Assembly: GCA_950295325.1 (NCBI GenBank)
Contig: OX485803.1
Span: 40,565,554 to 40,629,553, forward strand
DNA length: 64,000 nt
From: Polytrichum commune
Lineage: Eukaryota; Streptophyta; Polytrichopsida; Polytrichales; Polytrichaceae
Direction of reading: 5' to 3'
The position numbers and the translations under genes were made by a program. Each line of letters begins with the position of its first letter. Within the stretch, counting starts at the first letter, position 1. The notes under the pieces are model-generated. The model had not been told where the DNA came from. It worked only from the letters and a program-made list of their open reading frames with translations, and did no database searches. Shown one piece after another: positions 48,481 to 59,445 of this stretch.

Positions 48481-49943
48481 TTACCGGATTTAATTCTATT
48501 TACTTATCTTCCCCTCTCACTTAACTTTAACTTAAGACACCATTTTTTTGTTTCTTTTTTCAATTGGGTAGAGTCCACAAATAGAGGTAATTTTTGGGAA
48601 CTACACTTAACTTAGCTTCATGCAAAAAGTTGATTTATTTCCATTTATAATGAATTAAGTTAGCATTTATGGGAGGTTACCATTATACACAACTTACCAT
48701 ATTTTTGGGCACCACTACCACCACCACAACAACAACACTACACTATAATACTTGCTATTAGCCTATTATGAAAAAAAAAGGCTATTATACAAGGTGTTTT
48801 TTTTATAAGTATATCATGCCACAATGATAGCTTAACATTGACACTAAGATAACTTAAATACATGTATGAAGTTCAGTTGAGAATAATTGACAAGAAGTTA
48901 CCTCCATGTGTGACCTTTGCTGCACTGTAGTAAGTTAGGGTGAAGCAAGACGGATAGGAAAGAAGGGGAAAAGAGGTTTGGTTTGTTTTATGATCCATGC
49001 AAGTAGTGTAAGTCCTCGATGTGGCCTACCAGGTATGCAAGTCATACGTGTCGGGAAGAAAAGAGACGATGTTATTTTTTTACAATAAGTAAGAGGGGAA
49101 ACAAAGGAGGAAAGTAGTTTCGATTTGATTATGATGCATGCATGTAGTGTTTGTCCTTGGTGCAATTTGATGTTGTATATGCCAAAAAAGAGGCAAGTAA
49201 GTATTTTTACAATGATGTTTACCATAATGCTAGGTTAGGATCGTAAATACAAGTAGATTTACCCCGTGAAGTTCAGTTAAGCCTACCTATTTGTGAAGAA
49301 GTTACCTCCATGTGTGGACTCTACCTAATCGTACGGGTGCCAATGCCCCACTTTCCTAGCAGCCTAGCTTGGCCAACACCTACGACTACCAACATTGCAC
49401 CGTGTAGCAATTAAGATGGACTTTCCATACAATAAACAACTCCAATGAAGCTCAGTTTTTTTAGTTGATCCTTCTTTAGTTTTTGTGTATTACATCTACA
49501 ATTCATATTCTTTGGACCCCCAACATTTGTATATGTTGGAAACTTTTGAATGTTTTATGTATGGTGAGGTTCTTCCAAGGGGGTCTTGTTGAATGCAAGC
49601 CCCATCCAAGATTCATGTTGTTGATGAATGAACGTAGACTTGTTAATTTCTTGGTCGTCTACATGATACTATAACAATAGAGGGGGAGTTTGCATCATCT
49701 GACATTCTAAACTCATTGCATGATTTTCATTATATATATATATATCTAAAATTAAATTACATTTTAATAATAAATAGAAAATCATTTTAATTTTAATAAT
49801 TCGAAATCTAGCAATGTCTTCCCAATGACCACCTTGGGTTGTGTTGTGATAATTTACATGATGATTTTATGCAAGGGATGCTTGAATTGTAATGAGGTAG
49901 GGGCCTAAACCATGCCTCAAATATTGTGCGGTTGAAACTTATG
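48481..49943. repeat. Intergenic DNA with a diverged direct repeat
   Basis: Phrases near 48890-49030 ('gaagttacctccatgtgtga', 'gatccatgcaagtagtgta') recur near 49120-49320. No gene is supported. An AT run lies at 49733-49745. Confidence 0.35.
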
Positions 49944-49956
49944 TGTTGCCCTTAGA

Positions 49957-50332
49957 AAGGCACCACAGACCTTGGCTTGGTGGTTAGGGCTCATGGCCCT
50001 CAATGAGGAGGTTGTGGGTTCTATTCCTCATGCCGGCGTGGTGCTCACCACCTTAGTCTACCCAACTATGGTGGGGGGGGGGTCCTTGGACCTTGTTGTA
50101 TGGGTACCTCAAAGCCCTTTGGGGGGATACCATGTCCGGTATCTTCAAGGCACTAGTGGCTAGCTAGGAACTAGTATAGTGTGTCACTATAGTGCCCATC
50201 CTCAAAAGGGGAGAGTAGTATTGTCTCAATGTCCCATTGTCCAGTGGGCATCGGATCATTGACATTACGAACGGACACTTTATTCACGCCGGCCCCTTGC
50301 TAAAAAGGGACTGGAGTTTCTATCTATCTATC
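49957..50332 (+). mobile_element. tRNA-derived SINE, family 1, full-length copy
   Basis: 376 bp. The A-box-like TTGGCTTGGTGGTTAGGG lies about 25 nt from the 5' end. The B-box-like GTGGGTTCTATTCC follows, then the family-specific body ending in 'ggagtttctatctatctatc'. It is flanked by a perfect 13 bp duplication TGTTGCCCTTAGA (49944-49956 and 50333-50345). A G10 run (50073-50082) is an expansion of a shorter G run in the other copies. Confidence 0.9.
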
Positions 50333-50345
50333 TGTTGCCCTTAGA

Positions 50346-51410
50346 TGATTTCCACCACCAATGCATAAAAAACATAAGTCACTCTTGCGGTAATTTTTAT
50401 TGGGTAAAAGACATAGTCATTTAGGGTTACCCATGAAATGGAGTTAAGCCTAGCTATTGTCAAGAGGTTACCTTCCATGTGTGAACTCTAGTTAATTGTA
50501 GTACGTTAATCATGGGATGGATGACTGGGATTTGTTTGTGGTAGGGGCCAACACGATGCCTAAATTGAAAGCCATGTGTTTATGCTTATAAAATGGTCCC
50601 AAACAACGATGCATCAAAAAACACAAATCACTCTTATACCGATTTTCGCCTCATGGAGTTTAATTTCTACTCGATCATGGAGTTTTGAGCTAAGGTAGGC
50701 ACGTATAGTCAAAACCAACAAAACAATTGCCGAGCACCGTTTCTATAAATACAATATTCGAAATAGCATAGTTTCTTATCTTGCAAGATCGAGAGGAATC
50801 CAACACACTAAAAAAAAAATTGTTGTTTGAATACCGTGTGCAAACATTACAAGGGTTTAAAGTTGCATATGTAGGTTACCTAAAACCAACACATATGTCA
50901 TATGTTCCAGAGAGTGTACTGTACATCTTCATAACCAATAGTACATGTTGTGCAAGATTTCTAGGTGTTGGTTGTAGGTACTAAGGTAGTCATGCGTGAT
51001 TCGGTTATTTATCTCAATTAGATACCTTGTATTTGAGTGGTATGTGATAAGGTGTAGCTCCGAGAACAAATACCAAAAAAAAAAGTTTCCAAAAGAGATT
51101 GCACAACGTGCTCAAAATATGATAACCCAATTAAGTTCATTACTGTAGTCAACATATTTGGGGTTGGGGAGGGGAGGGGACACCCTTATGACCACTTCGT
51201 GAGCTTGAGAATCTTCACTTTGATAATGAATGAGATATTCATACAAGCTCCAAAACTTATGAGGAAAGTGGCTATGGTGCATGGTTAGGATTGTACTATG
51301 TAATCGTGTGTTTCATCATGCCCTAGAAGAAAATGGACTAGTTGGAAAAGTAATCATTTAAGACCCATCTACCTTATACAAAATACCTTAAGGCTACATA
51401 TACTTACTTA
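50346..51410. other. Intergenic DNA, diverged dispersed repeat
   Basis: About 51040-51370 resembles 26900-27230. No gene is supported. Confidence 0.35.
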
Positions 51411-51753
51411 CGACCATTTCACACATGAGACCAAAGGTCCGTGACCATTGCATTCTAAGATCTCTCATTGGTCGAAAAGGCCGAGACTGTCCAAGTTCAC
51501 TGCGCACTAGAAGGTGAAGGCCTAAGAGCCCAAAGGACCACTATCATGGATGAAAAATCTACATAGACTCGTATATGGTAGATCATGAATTTTGGTTCAT
51601 GCTTTGCCATAATATGCATTAGGCCCACCTCCAAGAGGTCTAGGCTTGATGCAAATTTTGATAGACCATGTCAGTGGTACGATCTTTGGATGAGAGGCAA
51701 GGGGCCTCACAATTACACGGTCACAGCCCTTGGCTCGTGTGAGGAAGTGACCC
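51411..51753. mobile_element. PIF/Harbinger-like MITE, subfamily B, copy 2
   Basis: Tips CGACCATTTCACACATGAGA and GGGTCACTTCCTCACACGAG (inverted) are diverged but recognisable. TTA lies on both sides (51408-51410 and 51754-51756). The interior matches 25247-25574, for example 'cattctaagatctctcattggtcg'. Confidence 0.65.
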
Positions 51754-51756
51754 TTA

Positions 51757-52606
51757 CCCACCTGACTTTAACATAACCCGACTTAGCCTAAAAATTCATT
51801 TAAAAAACATGGCTTCCACACCAATGTTGCTATCTAGTCCCAAGCCTAGTCAGCACCCGACAATGGCATGGTTTAAAAACGGAGGGTTTAAGCCTCAAGG
51901 ACCCACCCTACCGTCGGTACCTAGAGACGAGGCAAGAATGTAGGACCTTCAAACATGTCGCCTCTGACCCTTTGTGATTGGTTGCGTTTAGTTTTAGCTT
52001 TAGCTACGAGGGCACAAGGAGCTCCATTAACAAAAACCCAACAGTACAGTAGATTAAAAAAAAATAAAAAAATGAACATGTGTGAAAAGCTACTTCACTA
52101 CCACTTACTTGAGAAATATCTGGAGCAAGTCCTTGTAAGTGCACTAGGATAGCCGGGTGCCACTGTGATAGTGGTTATTTGCTAAAATTGAGTGGGACCA
52201 GGGGCATTAGCTACTTGTAGCGTGAGTTGGAAGTTACACAACAATGAACAACTCCTCTGTCCTCTTGTTATGACGTGGGCTGGGGTGAAACAAACAACGG
52301 TACCTTGGAGGCAGGGCTGCAGTCATCCAACAAGGAACCAATGTATGGGTTGGTTTGGCCTCTCCCCTTGTGACGCGTGGCCAAGTGTGGTAAAAGTTAG
52401 GGTTAAGCGACACAGCAGTCGGGAAAGAAAAACAAAGGAGGAAAGAAATGAGAATCGGTTTGTTTTTAAGTTTTATGCCCGCAGGCAGGCAGGCACGCAC
52501 GCAGGCACCCCGGGCCGTCGGAGGAAGCCCACTCGGAAAGAAGACGGCGAAGCTCATCACGGAAAGATTGCAAATGTGGGCTCGCTCTCGCTCGCTGTGT
52601 GTGCCG
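51757..52606. other. Upstream region of the serine acetyltransferase gene
   Basis: Includes 52321-52349, identical to 29 bp at 37.6 kb, and a GGCAGGCAGGCACGCACGCA tract near 52483. The overlapping frames of 65-141 residues here have no recognisable domain. Confidence 0.4.
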
Positions 52607-52616
52607 TATATTTATA
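52607..52616 (+). promoter_or_regulatory. TATA box of the serine acetyltransferase gene
   Basis: TATATTTATA followed by AGGCC, with a CT-rich stretch at 52648-52683 at the expected place for a plant transcription start and leader. The assignment rests on position and composition. Confidence 0.55.
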
Positions 52617-53157
52617 AGGCCACGCACCACTGGGACAGAAACGCAATCTCTCCTCTTCTTCCTCTCCTTCTCCTCCTCTCATCATCACTCGTTGTAGATA
52701 TAAAACACATCACCATCCGCAATTGCGACAATCGCCAAAACAAACCCTTGCAAGGCAATCACACGACACCGAGCCACTTAGGGGTTCGCTCATTTTATCT
52801 CGTGCCTCTTTGCGCCTGTCGGTGCCACCGTTTCGAGTGTGCTGGTACGGTAGTGGGTGTTCCTGTTGGGAGAAGGCCAGGGTGACGTAGTAGTTATCGG
52901 GGTTTGAGCTTTGTGGTGTGCGCATTTTTGAACCGCTTCTGAAGTTGTGGTGTGCGATATAAGCGCGGCGGCGATTTGGGTCTTGCCTTCATTGCTTAGG
53001 TTTTGGTATTCAGGTGTATTTGTGAAAAACGAGAAAGGCGACAGAGAGGCAGAAGTGGTGTCTGAGTGTGAGGGAGCAGAGGGAATTGCTAAATTTGTTG
53101 TTTGAGAGGGAGGTAGGGAGGGAGAGAAGTGGTTGATAGTAGAGGAGAGGGAGGTCG

Positions 53158-54492
53158 ATGAAGGCCGCAGGAGGGATAACCTCTGTGCAACCGAAGATGA
53201 TGATGGATGGAGCAGCATTGAAGCTGTCGAGTACGGTGCTCCCTGCGGAGGCGAGGGTGAAACCTCGCTTCTGCCAAGCGGGGTGTGTGAAATGTGCGCC
53301 TGTGTCGTTCGCGCTCAGATCAGATGGCTCCGCATCTTCTTGCCAGCGCTCTGAGTGTTCTTCATCGTTGGGGAACTCCATGGTTTCTGGCTCTTCTTCG
53401 ATGTCATTGAAGGGGATGAAGACGAAGAAGAACAGGGGAGGAGGAGGAGGGGGCATGGGGTTTGAGATGCCTATGGCAATTTTGATGGAGGAGAGAGGCG
53501 CATCAAGCCATGACAGGAGCACATCGGATACAAGAGTGCTGGAGAATTTCAGAGATGTTATCCCCATCCTAGGGTTTCCTAATGGACTGAGCTCACATTC
53601 GGTTGCAACCCCGGACTTCACATCTGTGGAGGAAGTTGACCTGGATGCCGAGGATAGCAAGCCTCCTGCGCTTGGGGAGGAGGACAAATTATGGCTGAGA
53701 ATGAGGGATGAGGCACGCCGGGACTCAGTGAAGGAGCCTGCTCTTGCGAGTTACTTGTATTCGTCTATTCTTTCCCACAGGTCACTTGAGAGAGCTCTTG
53801 CTTTCCATCTCGGAAACAAGCTCTCCAGCAGCACACTTTTGAGCACACAGCTATTCAGCCTCATAATCGACACCTTTATGGAGGATGAAGATATCCGCAG
53901 AGCCATCAGAAAGGACATCAAGGCTGTGAAGGAGCGTGACCCAGCATGCGTTTCTTATTCTCATTGTTTGCTGAATTTTAAGGGTTTCTTGTCTTGCCAA
54001 GCGCACAGAGTAGCTCACCGGCTGTGGAACCAAGGAAGGCATTCTCTGGCTCTTGCAATTCAGAGTAGAGTCTCCGAGGTGTTCCATGTGGACATTCATC
54101 CTGCTGCGAGAATTGGGTCTGGCATTCTGTTTGACCACGCTACCGGGCTGGTAGTTGGGGAGACAGCCATCATAGGAAATAATGTCTCAATTTTGCACCA
54201 TGTTACATTAGGAGGAACCGGAGCTGTAGGAGGAGACCGACATCCCAAAATTGGAGATGGTGTCCTCATAGGTGCTGGAGCGACCATTTTGGGCAATATT
54301 ACCATAGGTGCTGGGGCGAAAATTGGAGCTGGCTCAATCGTGTTGATTGATGTTCCTCCACAGACCACAGCTGTAGGAAACCCTGCTCGGTTAGTAGGTG
54401 GTAAGCAAAAGCCTTCAAAGCTGAAGGATATTCCCGGCGAGACCATGGACCATACGTCCTTCATCAAAGAATGGTCTGATTACGTCATATAG
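53158..54492 (+). CDS. SERAT: Serine acetyltransferase, probably plastidic
   Basis: Makes O-acetylserine from serine and acetyl-CoA, the committed step of cysteine synthesis. A single 444-residue frame. Residues about 1-105 are rich in Ser, Ala, Gly and basic residues with few acidic ones, as in organelle transit peptides (inference). The helical N-terminal SATase domain starts near 175 (LWLRMRDEA) and holds D261 in ERDPA (E. coli CysE D92). The left-handed beta-helix covers about 310-410: VDIHPAA with D312 (D143), the DHATG catalytic pair D326-H327 (D157-H158), and GGDRHPK with H362 (H193). The tail SFIKEWSDYVI ends in Ile, as in the plant tail that docks on O-acetylserine (thiol) lyase to form the cysteine synthase complex. 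The ATG at 53158 is the first in the whole leader. Cytosolic or mitochondrial location cannot be excluded. Confidence 0.96.
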   Translation: MKAAGGITSVQPKMMMDGAALKLSSTVLPAEARVKPRFCQAGCVKCAPVSFALRSDGSASSCQRSECSSSLGNSMVSGSSSMSLKGMKTKKNRGGGGGGMGFEMPMAILMEERGASSHDRSTSDTRVLENFRDVIPILGFPNGLSSHSVATPDFTSVEEVDLDAEDSKPPALGEEDKLWLRMRDEARRDSVKEPALASYLYSSILSHRSLERALAFHLGNKLSSSTLLSTQLFSLIIDTFMEDEDIRRAIRKDIKAVKERDPACVSYSHCLLNFKGFLSCQAHRVAHRLWNQGRHSLALAIQSRVSEVFHVDIHPAARIGSGILFDHATGLVVGETAIIGNNVSILHHVTLGGTGAVGGDRHPKIGDGVLIGAGATILGNITIGAGAKIGAGSIVLIDVPPQTTAVGNPARLVGGKQKPSKLKDIPGETMDHTSFIKEWSDYVI

Positions 54493-54622
54493 ATAGATAG
54501 AAACAGAGATAGATGGCTAGGTTTTTAGATTCATGTTTCCCAACTCTTATTAGGCGAGTGGGTAGCTCTTCGATCACAGACACTCCACAGGATGAAATTG
54601 TATTTAAACTTGTTGCGGCAAA

Positions 54623-54628
54623 AATAAA
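54623..54628 (+). terminator. Polyadenylation signal of the serine acetyltransferase gene
   Basis: AATAAA lies 131 nt after the stop codon, followed by a GTG/TGT-rich stretch at 54637-54670. It is the first canonical signal downstream. Confidence 0.55.
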
Positions 54629-54659
54629 AGCATCCGAGTGTGCACTCTTCTGTGTTGGC

Positions 54660-55340
54660 GCTGTTGTAAGCTTGCTACTGCTCATGGCATGATGAAATCT
54701 TGGTTGCAATGTTCATGTGATGAAATGTCCTTGGTGACATTGCCTATTCCTCATCTTTAACGTCTCCCCTGACTCTGGAGATAAGTCTGTGAGAGGGGAA
54801 TATGTGGATGGCATATGCGGCATCTCGCCAGTGCCGTGAAGCAGATGTGGCCACGAAGCTTGGGGTTTAGTTTTACTGGATTAGTGGGCATCTGGGTTTT
54901 TGGACTATGTGTCGTGCAGAGATTCTTCGAGGAAAAGGGATTTCTGATATCATTCCGAAAGTGACGCGGAGGAGACGACGTGAAAAGAAACCTACTGGAG
55001 AGATTTTTGCTTAGCTTAACGTGGCAAGGAGGGGAGAGCAAGAGAAGGTACAACTTGAAATAAAGTCTTCCGTGGAGAAAAAGGCTGGAGACATTGGTGT
55101 TCACCACAGGAGATATATGGGAGAGCACTTATTATTGATCCGACAATTTGGAGTGAGCAAAGGTGGGAGACGTTTACTTCACGGCTATTCAACGTGAAGG
55201 CACACACTTCTCATCTTATTCACAGGGCCAAAGGAGAATACGCCATCAACTCTGGTAAACCAAGTCGTAGAATGAACTCAGGTACGTCACTGAAATGTTC
55301 AAATTTCTACAGCTGCTAACAATATACTGCACTGAAACTT
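54660..55340. other. Intergenic DNA downstream of the serine acetyltransferase gene
   Basis: Relatively GC-balanced. Frames on the minus strand (54757-55128) have no recognisable domain. Confidence 0.35.
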
Positions 55341-55849
55341 GATGTAAATCATGGATTTGGAAGTGTATATTGGAAGAAGATGAGCAATGGCTGGGGAGCC
55401 AGTTGAGAAACACGCAATGTTGGAATTAACTCCGTTATGGACTATTGCTTTTACAAGAACTCGAATGCAGTGCTGAGGGATGAAGAAAGTGCAGTGTCGA
55501 ACAACAGATATTTTGTGGACAATGCTAATACAACACTCCAACAAAGCTATCAGTGCCTGCCATTGAACTGGTTGAAGATGTAATTCATGGGATTGGAAGT
55601 GTATATTGGACGAAGATGTAATTCATGGGATTGGAAGTGTATATTGGACGAAGATGAGCAATGGCTGGGAACTAGTTGAGAAACACGCGATATTGGAATT
55701 AACTCTGTTATGGAACACTTCTTTTACGAGAACTTGAGGGCAGTGCTGAGGGATGAAGAAAGTGCAATGTCGAACAACAGATATTTTGTGGACAATGCTA
55801 ATACAACACTCCAACAAAGCTGTCATTGCCTGCCATCAAACTGGTTGGA
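55341..55849. repeat. Tandem duplication of about 235 bp with a short 38 bp repeat between the copies
   Basis: 55341-55574 and 55615-55849 are closely similar, sharing 'gatgagcaatggctggg', 'gatgaagaaagtgca' and 'acaacagatattttgtggac'. The start of the second copy (GATGTAATTCATGGGATTGG) is itself present twice, 38 bp apart at 55577 and 55615. In one + frame both copies encode LRDEESAxSNNRYFVDNANTT-like residues. No family is recognised. Confidence 0.8.
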
Positions 55850-56890
55850 GACAAGAAAGTCCTTGACGGTTCAGTTTGAATGATTGCATGACAAGTGAAC
55901 AGTAACATGCTTGGCAACTTTCTCCAATGACTCAACCTGGCTATACTCAACTCTAATTCTGCTTCAAGAGCATTATACTCTGGCCAGCAGGTGGAGGACA
56001 ATCAATGTGATAATAAAATGGAGAAGATTTGCAATGAGAAATTGGAGGAACAGAGCAAGCGGATTGGGGAGGTTGTTCAACTGTCATCCAAATGGACGAT
56101 TTTGAAGAATGATTGGAGACGAGTGGTGTATACTGCAAATGGGTACAAACAAATCGGCAAATTATAAGCACTTGATGAGGAAATGGATGCATAAATTGAA
56201 AAGCAGCAACAACCTGACAATATCTCAACAGTTCGCCTCTATATCTAATTATTGAACATATTTGAACCTGTACAAACAAGTGTCTCTGCAAAATTTCTGC
56301 AATTACAGAGGATAACCCTGTGATTTCAAGAAGACGAGGTTTACCTATTCAAATTCTTCAGCAGAAACTGAGGTACAAAAAAATGCAATGCATTGACCTA
56401 CCGAGTCTTTGCTCTGAAACTTGCTCCTGAAATACAAGCCAAATTCTACAATATATACCAGAAGTCAAATCCATGGCCTGCCAGAAGTGTATATAAGTAT
56501 TCAGGAGAATGTTAACCCTAAAATCCTGATGAACTAATTTATTAAGTTGTGTTACTCGCGTGGTGATATCTTCAATGCATGGAATGCTGTCAGCACTCGT
56601 CGTCATCTGGTCGAAAAGCTAAGGATATCCCTCCTGCTTCCCTATGATGATGATTCCACCCAGAACCAAAAACGCAAATCCCACCCATTTGTAGACTCAG
56701 TTTCGGCATTGTGGTCGGATGTTATCATCCTGACCCCATGGCACCTGCACAGAGATATTAGTGTGCACAATCTTTGCAAGATGAAATGAGCGTTTGAAAT
56801 GAACTGAAGATTCCACACAGTGCAGCTTAAGCTACAATTGTGGTGATGAAGATCAACATGTAACTGGGGTTAAGCCATATAAACACCTAG
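55850..56890. other. Intergenic DNA, no feature recognised
   Basis: Short frames (for example 55911-56105 and 55953-56291 on the opposite strand) overlap and carry no motif. Confidence 0.3.
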
Positions 56891-56899
56891 AACAATAGA

Positions 56900-57240
56900 G
56901 TCACATGTTAATTCAACCATAGTCTTCTGGGGTTGGGAGTTGGTTGTTTTGCATATGATACTTTTCATGTTTGGTAGATTTTCGGTACATGCTTGGAGTC
57001 GGCATGGAGGTCTGAATGTATGACTTTCATGTATTGGTTCATTGAGGGTCAAATACATTTTGGCATGCCAAGAGGTGCCAAAATGACTTTGGTCTCCAAT
57101 GAATTGATGTAGAATGTTCTCCGTTCAAGCTTCCACACCTTCTCCAAGCATGCACCCAAAACTTACCGAATATGGAAAGTTTTGTATGCAAAACAACCAA
57201 CTCCTGACCGAAACTCTGGTTGAATTAACAAATGACTCTG
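56900..57240. repeat. Inverted repeat with arms of about 110 bp
   Basis: The left arm (about 56900-57015) holds 'ttaattcaacca', 'gggagttggttgttttgcat' and 'catgcttggag'. The right arm (about 57115-57240) holds the complement of the same words in reverse order. The spacer is about 100 bp. A transcript would form a long imperfect hairpin. One arm resembles 29927-30010. Confidence 0.75.
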
Positions 57241-58573
57241 ATGTCCATTATGAATGGGACCGAGAAACTCTCCAATTTGAACCTAGAGGTACCAAGAAGC
57301 AACACAAGAGGAGAGGAGACCTAACGCAAATAGTCAATGTAGGTGATCTTGACAAGATCACATAAGGTAAATGAGTGTTATTCAGTTACTCTTCTTATTC
57401 GAACCCCTACATTTGATCGGTGTGGTATTAGGTGAGGATCAAAAACAAAAAAACAAAAACAAAAAATCATAAATACACTTTGTTTAAAAGAGATTGGACT
57501 ACATCTTCAAGTTTTATTAACTGCTCCGCATTCAATAATGAACACAAATTGGGAGGATCCACGTATTCAGGTAAGAAATCAACAAACTCGCACTTCTGAT
57601 AACCTCAATGGAATTAGGGAGGTCCAATTTTCAATCCCGGTACGTTGATGCTTCATTGTAGATTTGCTAAATGCAACACAAGTTTTGTTGTGCAGGTCTA
57701 CTCAACAAAAGTTGGAGAGCATTAAAAAATAACGGAATTACAACCACCTACACATTAACTCTTGAAACGAACTGAAGATTCATGTGCCAACAACATATAC
57801 TAATTTGTAGCGGGCAAAGCCTCGATGTCTTGCTAGAATTGGTCCAATTTGAATGGGACTGAGAAACTCTCTGATTTGAAATAGAAACTAACTGCATTAC
57901 ATAGAGGATAGGAGGCTTAGAGCAAGAGGTCATTTTATCTCTTAGTGCTTGTTCTCAAGCCTCCTCTCCATTGTTTATAATCTTATAGGAATGTTATTGC
58001 CTTAGCAACTTCAATGAATCGATGCCAAAACACATTACCAAACGATTGGGTGGATTGTGCCACATGAAACTTGTTTACTAGGCTTGCTTATTTTTACGTA
58101 ATTAAGCTTTGGGTCGCTCAAGCAGTATGTACCAATGTTGGTCTCGTATTATTGACTGTTTTTTCTATATAAATGTAAATTTCTATCCTAGTAGGGTGTG
58201 GTATTCGATACCATTTGGGATTGTAAACCATGCTAGAATCTCTGTACCTAGGCAAAAATCGTCCTAGTGTCCATTTAGAATGGTATTGACCCAAATAATT
58301 ACTCGGGTTACAAAATGTTTTTCACCTTGACATAGTCACCAAATATCAATATTTGGTTGGTATTACAATTTGGATACCCACGAATATTTTCATGCCATTA
58401 TTGATGCTGAATATTGATACCATCCATTCACCTATATACCAGACTAGCACTGGTGTGTACAACAACAACAACAACAACAACATACTTGGCTTGTGTATCA
58501 AGCCATGACTTGTGGAAGTGCATTGTCCATGAGGGACATGATTGATGTTGCCATTTGAATCGTGCAAATTTTA
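57241..58573. other. Intergenic DNA with minor repeats
   Basis: 'gaatgggaccgagaaactctc' near 57250 recurs as 'gaatgggactgagaaactctc' near 57851. An AAC trinucleotide run lies at 58459-58482. No gene seen. Confidence 0.35.
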
Positions 58574-58581
58574 ATCCAGTC

Positions 58582-58812
58582 CAGTTATCGGAGAGATTTT
58601 TGGGCATAATCGGTTGAGATCCGAGTGTTTGCAAGTCCAACCAGTTATTAGTTGACATCCTTTAGTTTTCCTTTATTAAATTGGGGTATATTCTATAGAT
58701 TCCTCTAAAATGATGGGTAATTCTCCTGCCGTCTTGAACTTCAACCGGTTATTTCTCAAACTAAACCGGTTCATCTGTAACTAACTGCCGGTTCTCCCCG
58801 ATCATAGATCCG
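58582..58812. mobile_element. hAT-type MITE, copy 1
   Basis: The left end CAGTTATCGGAGAGATTTTT and the inverted right-end region CTATGATCGGGGAGAACCGG are imperfect TIRs. The 8 bp ATCCAGTC lies on both sides (58574-58581 and 58813-58820), although five extra bases precede the right one. The interior matches 61546-61772 in the same orientation. Confidence 0.75.
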
Positions 58813-58840
58813 ATCCAGTCCATGTCCACAATTTTCAGAC

Positions 58841-59072
58841 CACTGCTCGGGGAGGACCGGCGTTTAGTTACAGATGAATCGGTTGAGTTTGAGAAATAAC
58901 CAGTTGAGGTTCGAGACTTCAGGAGAATTACTGATCATTTTAGAGGAATCTATAGAATATTATACCTCAAATGAATAAAGCAACACCGGAAGATGTCAAA
59001 CATGTAACCGGTTGGATTTAGAATCACTCGGATCTTGACCGACTACAATGCCCAAAAACTTCCTGGGTACTG
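58841..59072. mobile_element. hAT-type MITE, copy 2, inverted
   Basis: Starts CACTGCTCGGGGAGGACCGG. The interior is the reverse complement of copies 1 and 4. Flanks are TTTCAGAC (58833-58840) and AATCAGAC (59073-59080), an 8 bp duplication with two mismatches. Confidence 0.7.
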
Positions 59073-59114
59073 AATCAGACATTCTGAGTTTTGCTTTCTA
59101 AGACGAGTGCTCAT

Positions 59115-59321
59115 CACTGATCGGGGAGAACCAGCGGTTAGTTACAGATGAACCGGTTGACGTTCAATACTTCAGGCAAATTACCGATCATTTTGGAGGA
59201 ATTTATAGAATATACCCCAATTTCATAAAGGAAATCTGAAGGATGCCAACATGTGACTGGTTGGACTTGCAAACATGAGGATCTCAACCGATTAGTATGC
59301 CCAAAAATCTCCCTGACGACG
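59115..59321. mobile_element. hAT-type MITE, copy 3, inverted
   Basis: Starts CACTGATCGGGGAGAACCAG and is flanked by a perfect 8 bp duplication GTGCTCAT (59107-59114 and 59322-59329). It has the same orientation as copy 2 and lies 42 bp beyond it. Confidence 0.8.
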
Positions 59322-59445
59322 GTGCTCATAATTGGATCATCTCCTTTGTCTATTTCAACAGATCCAACAAGCAGAAAGTTGCCGATCGTAGTTCTTTGGT
59401 GCAGCGGATGTCAACGTCTTAATTGAAACCTGGTTTGGAGCTGCT

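Noticed and set aside
53010-53687. 225-residue minus-strand frame
   Set aside because: It is antisense to the transit-peptide and N-terminal part of the serine acetyltransferase gene and has no domain of its own.
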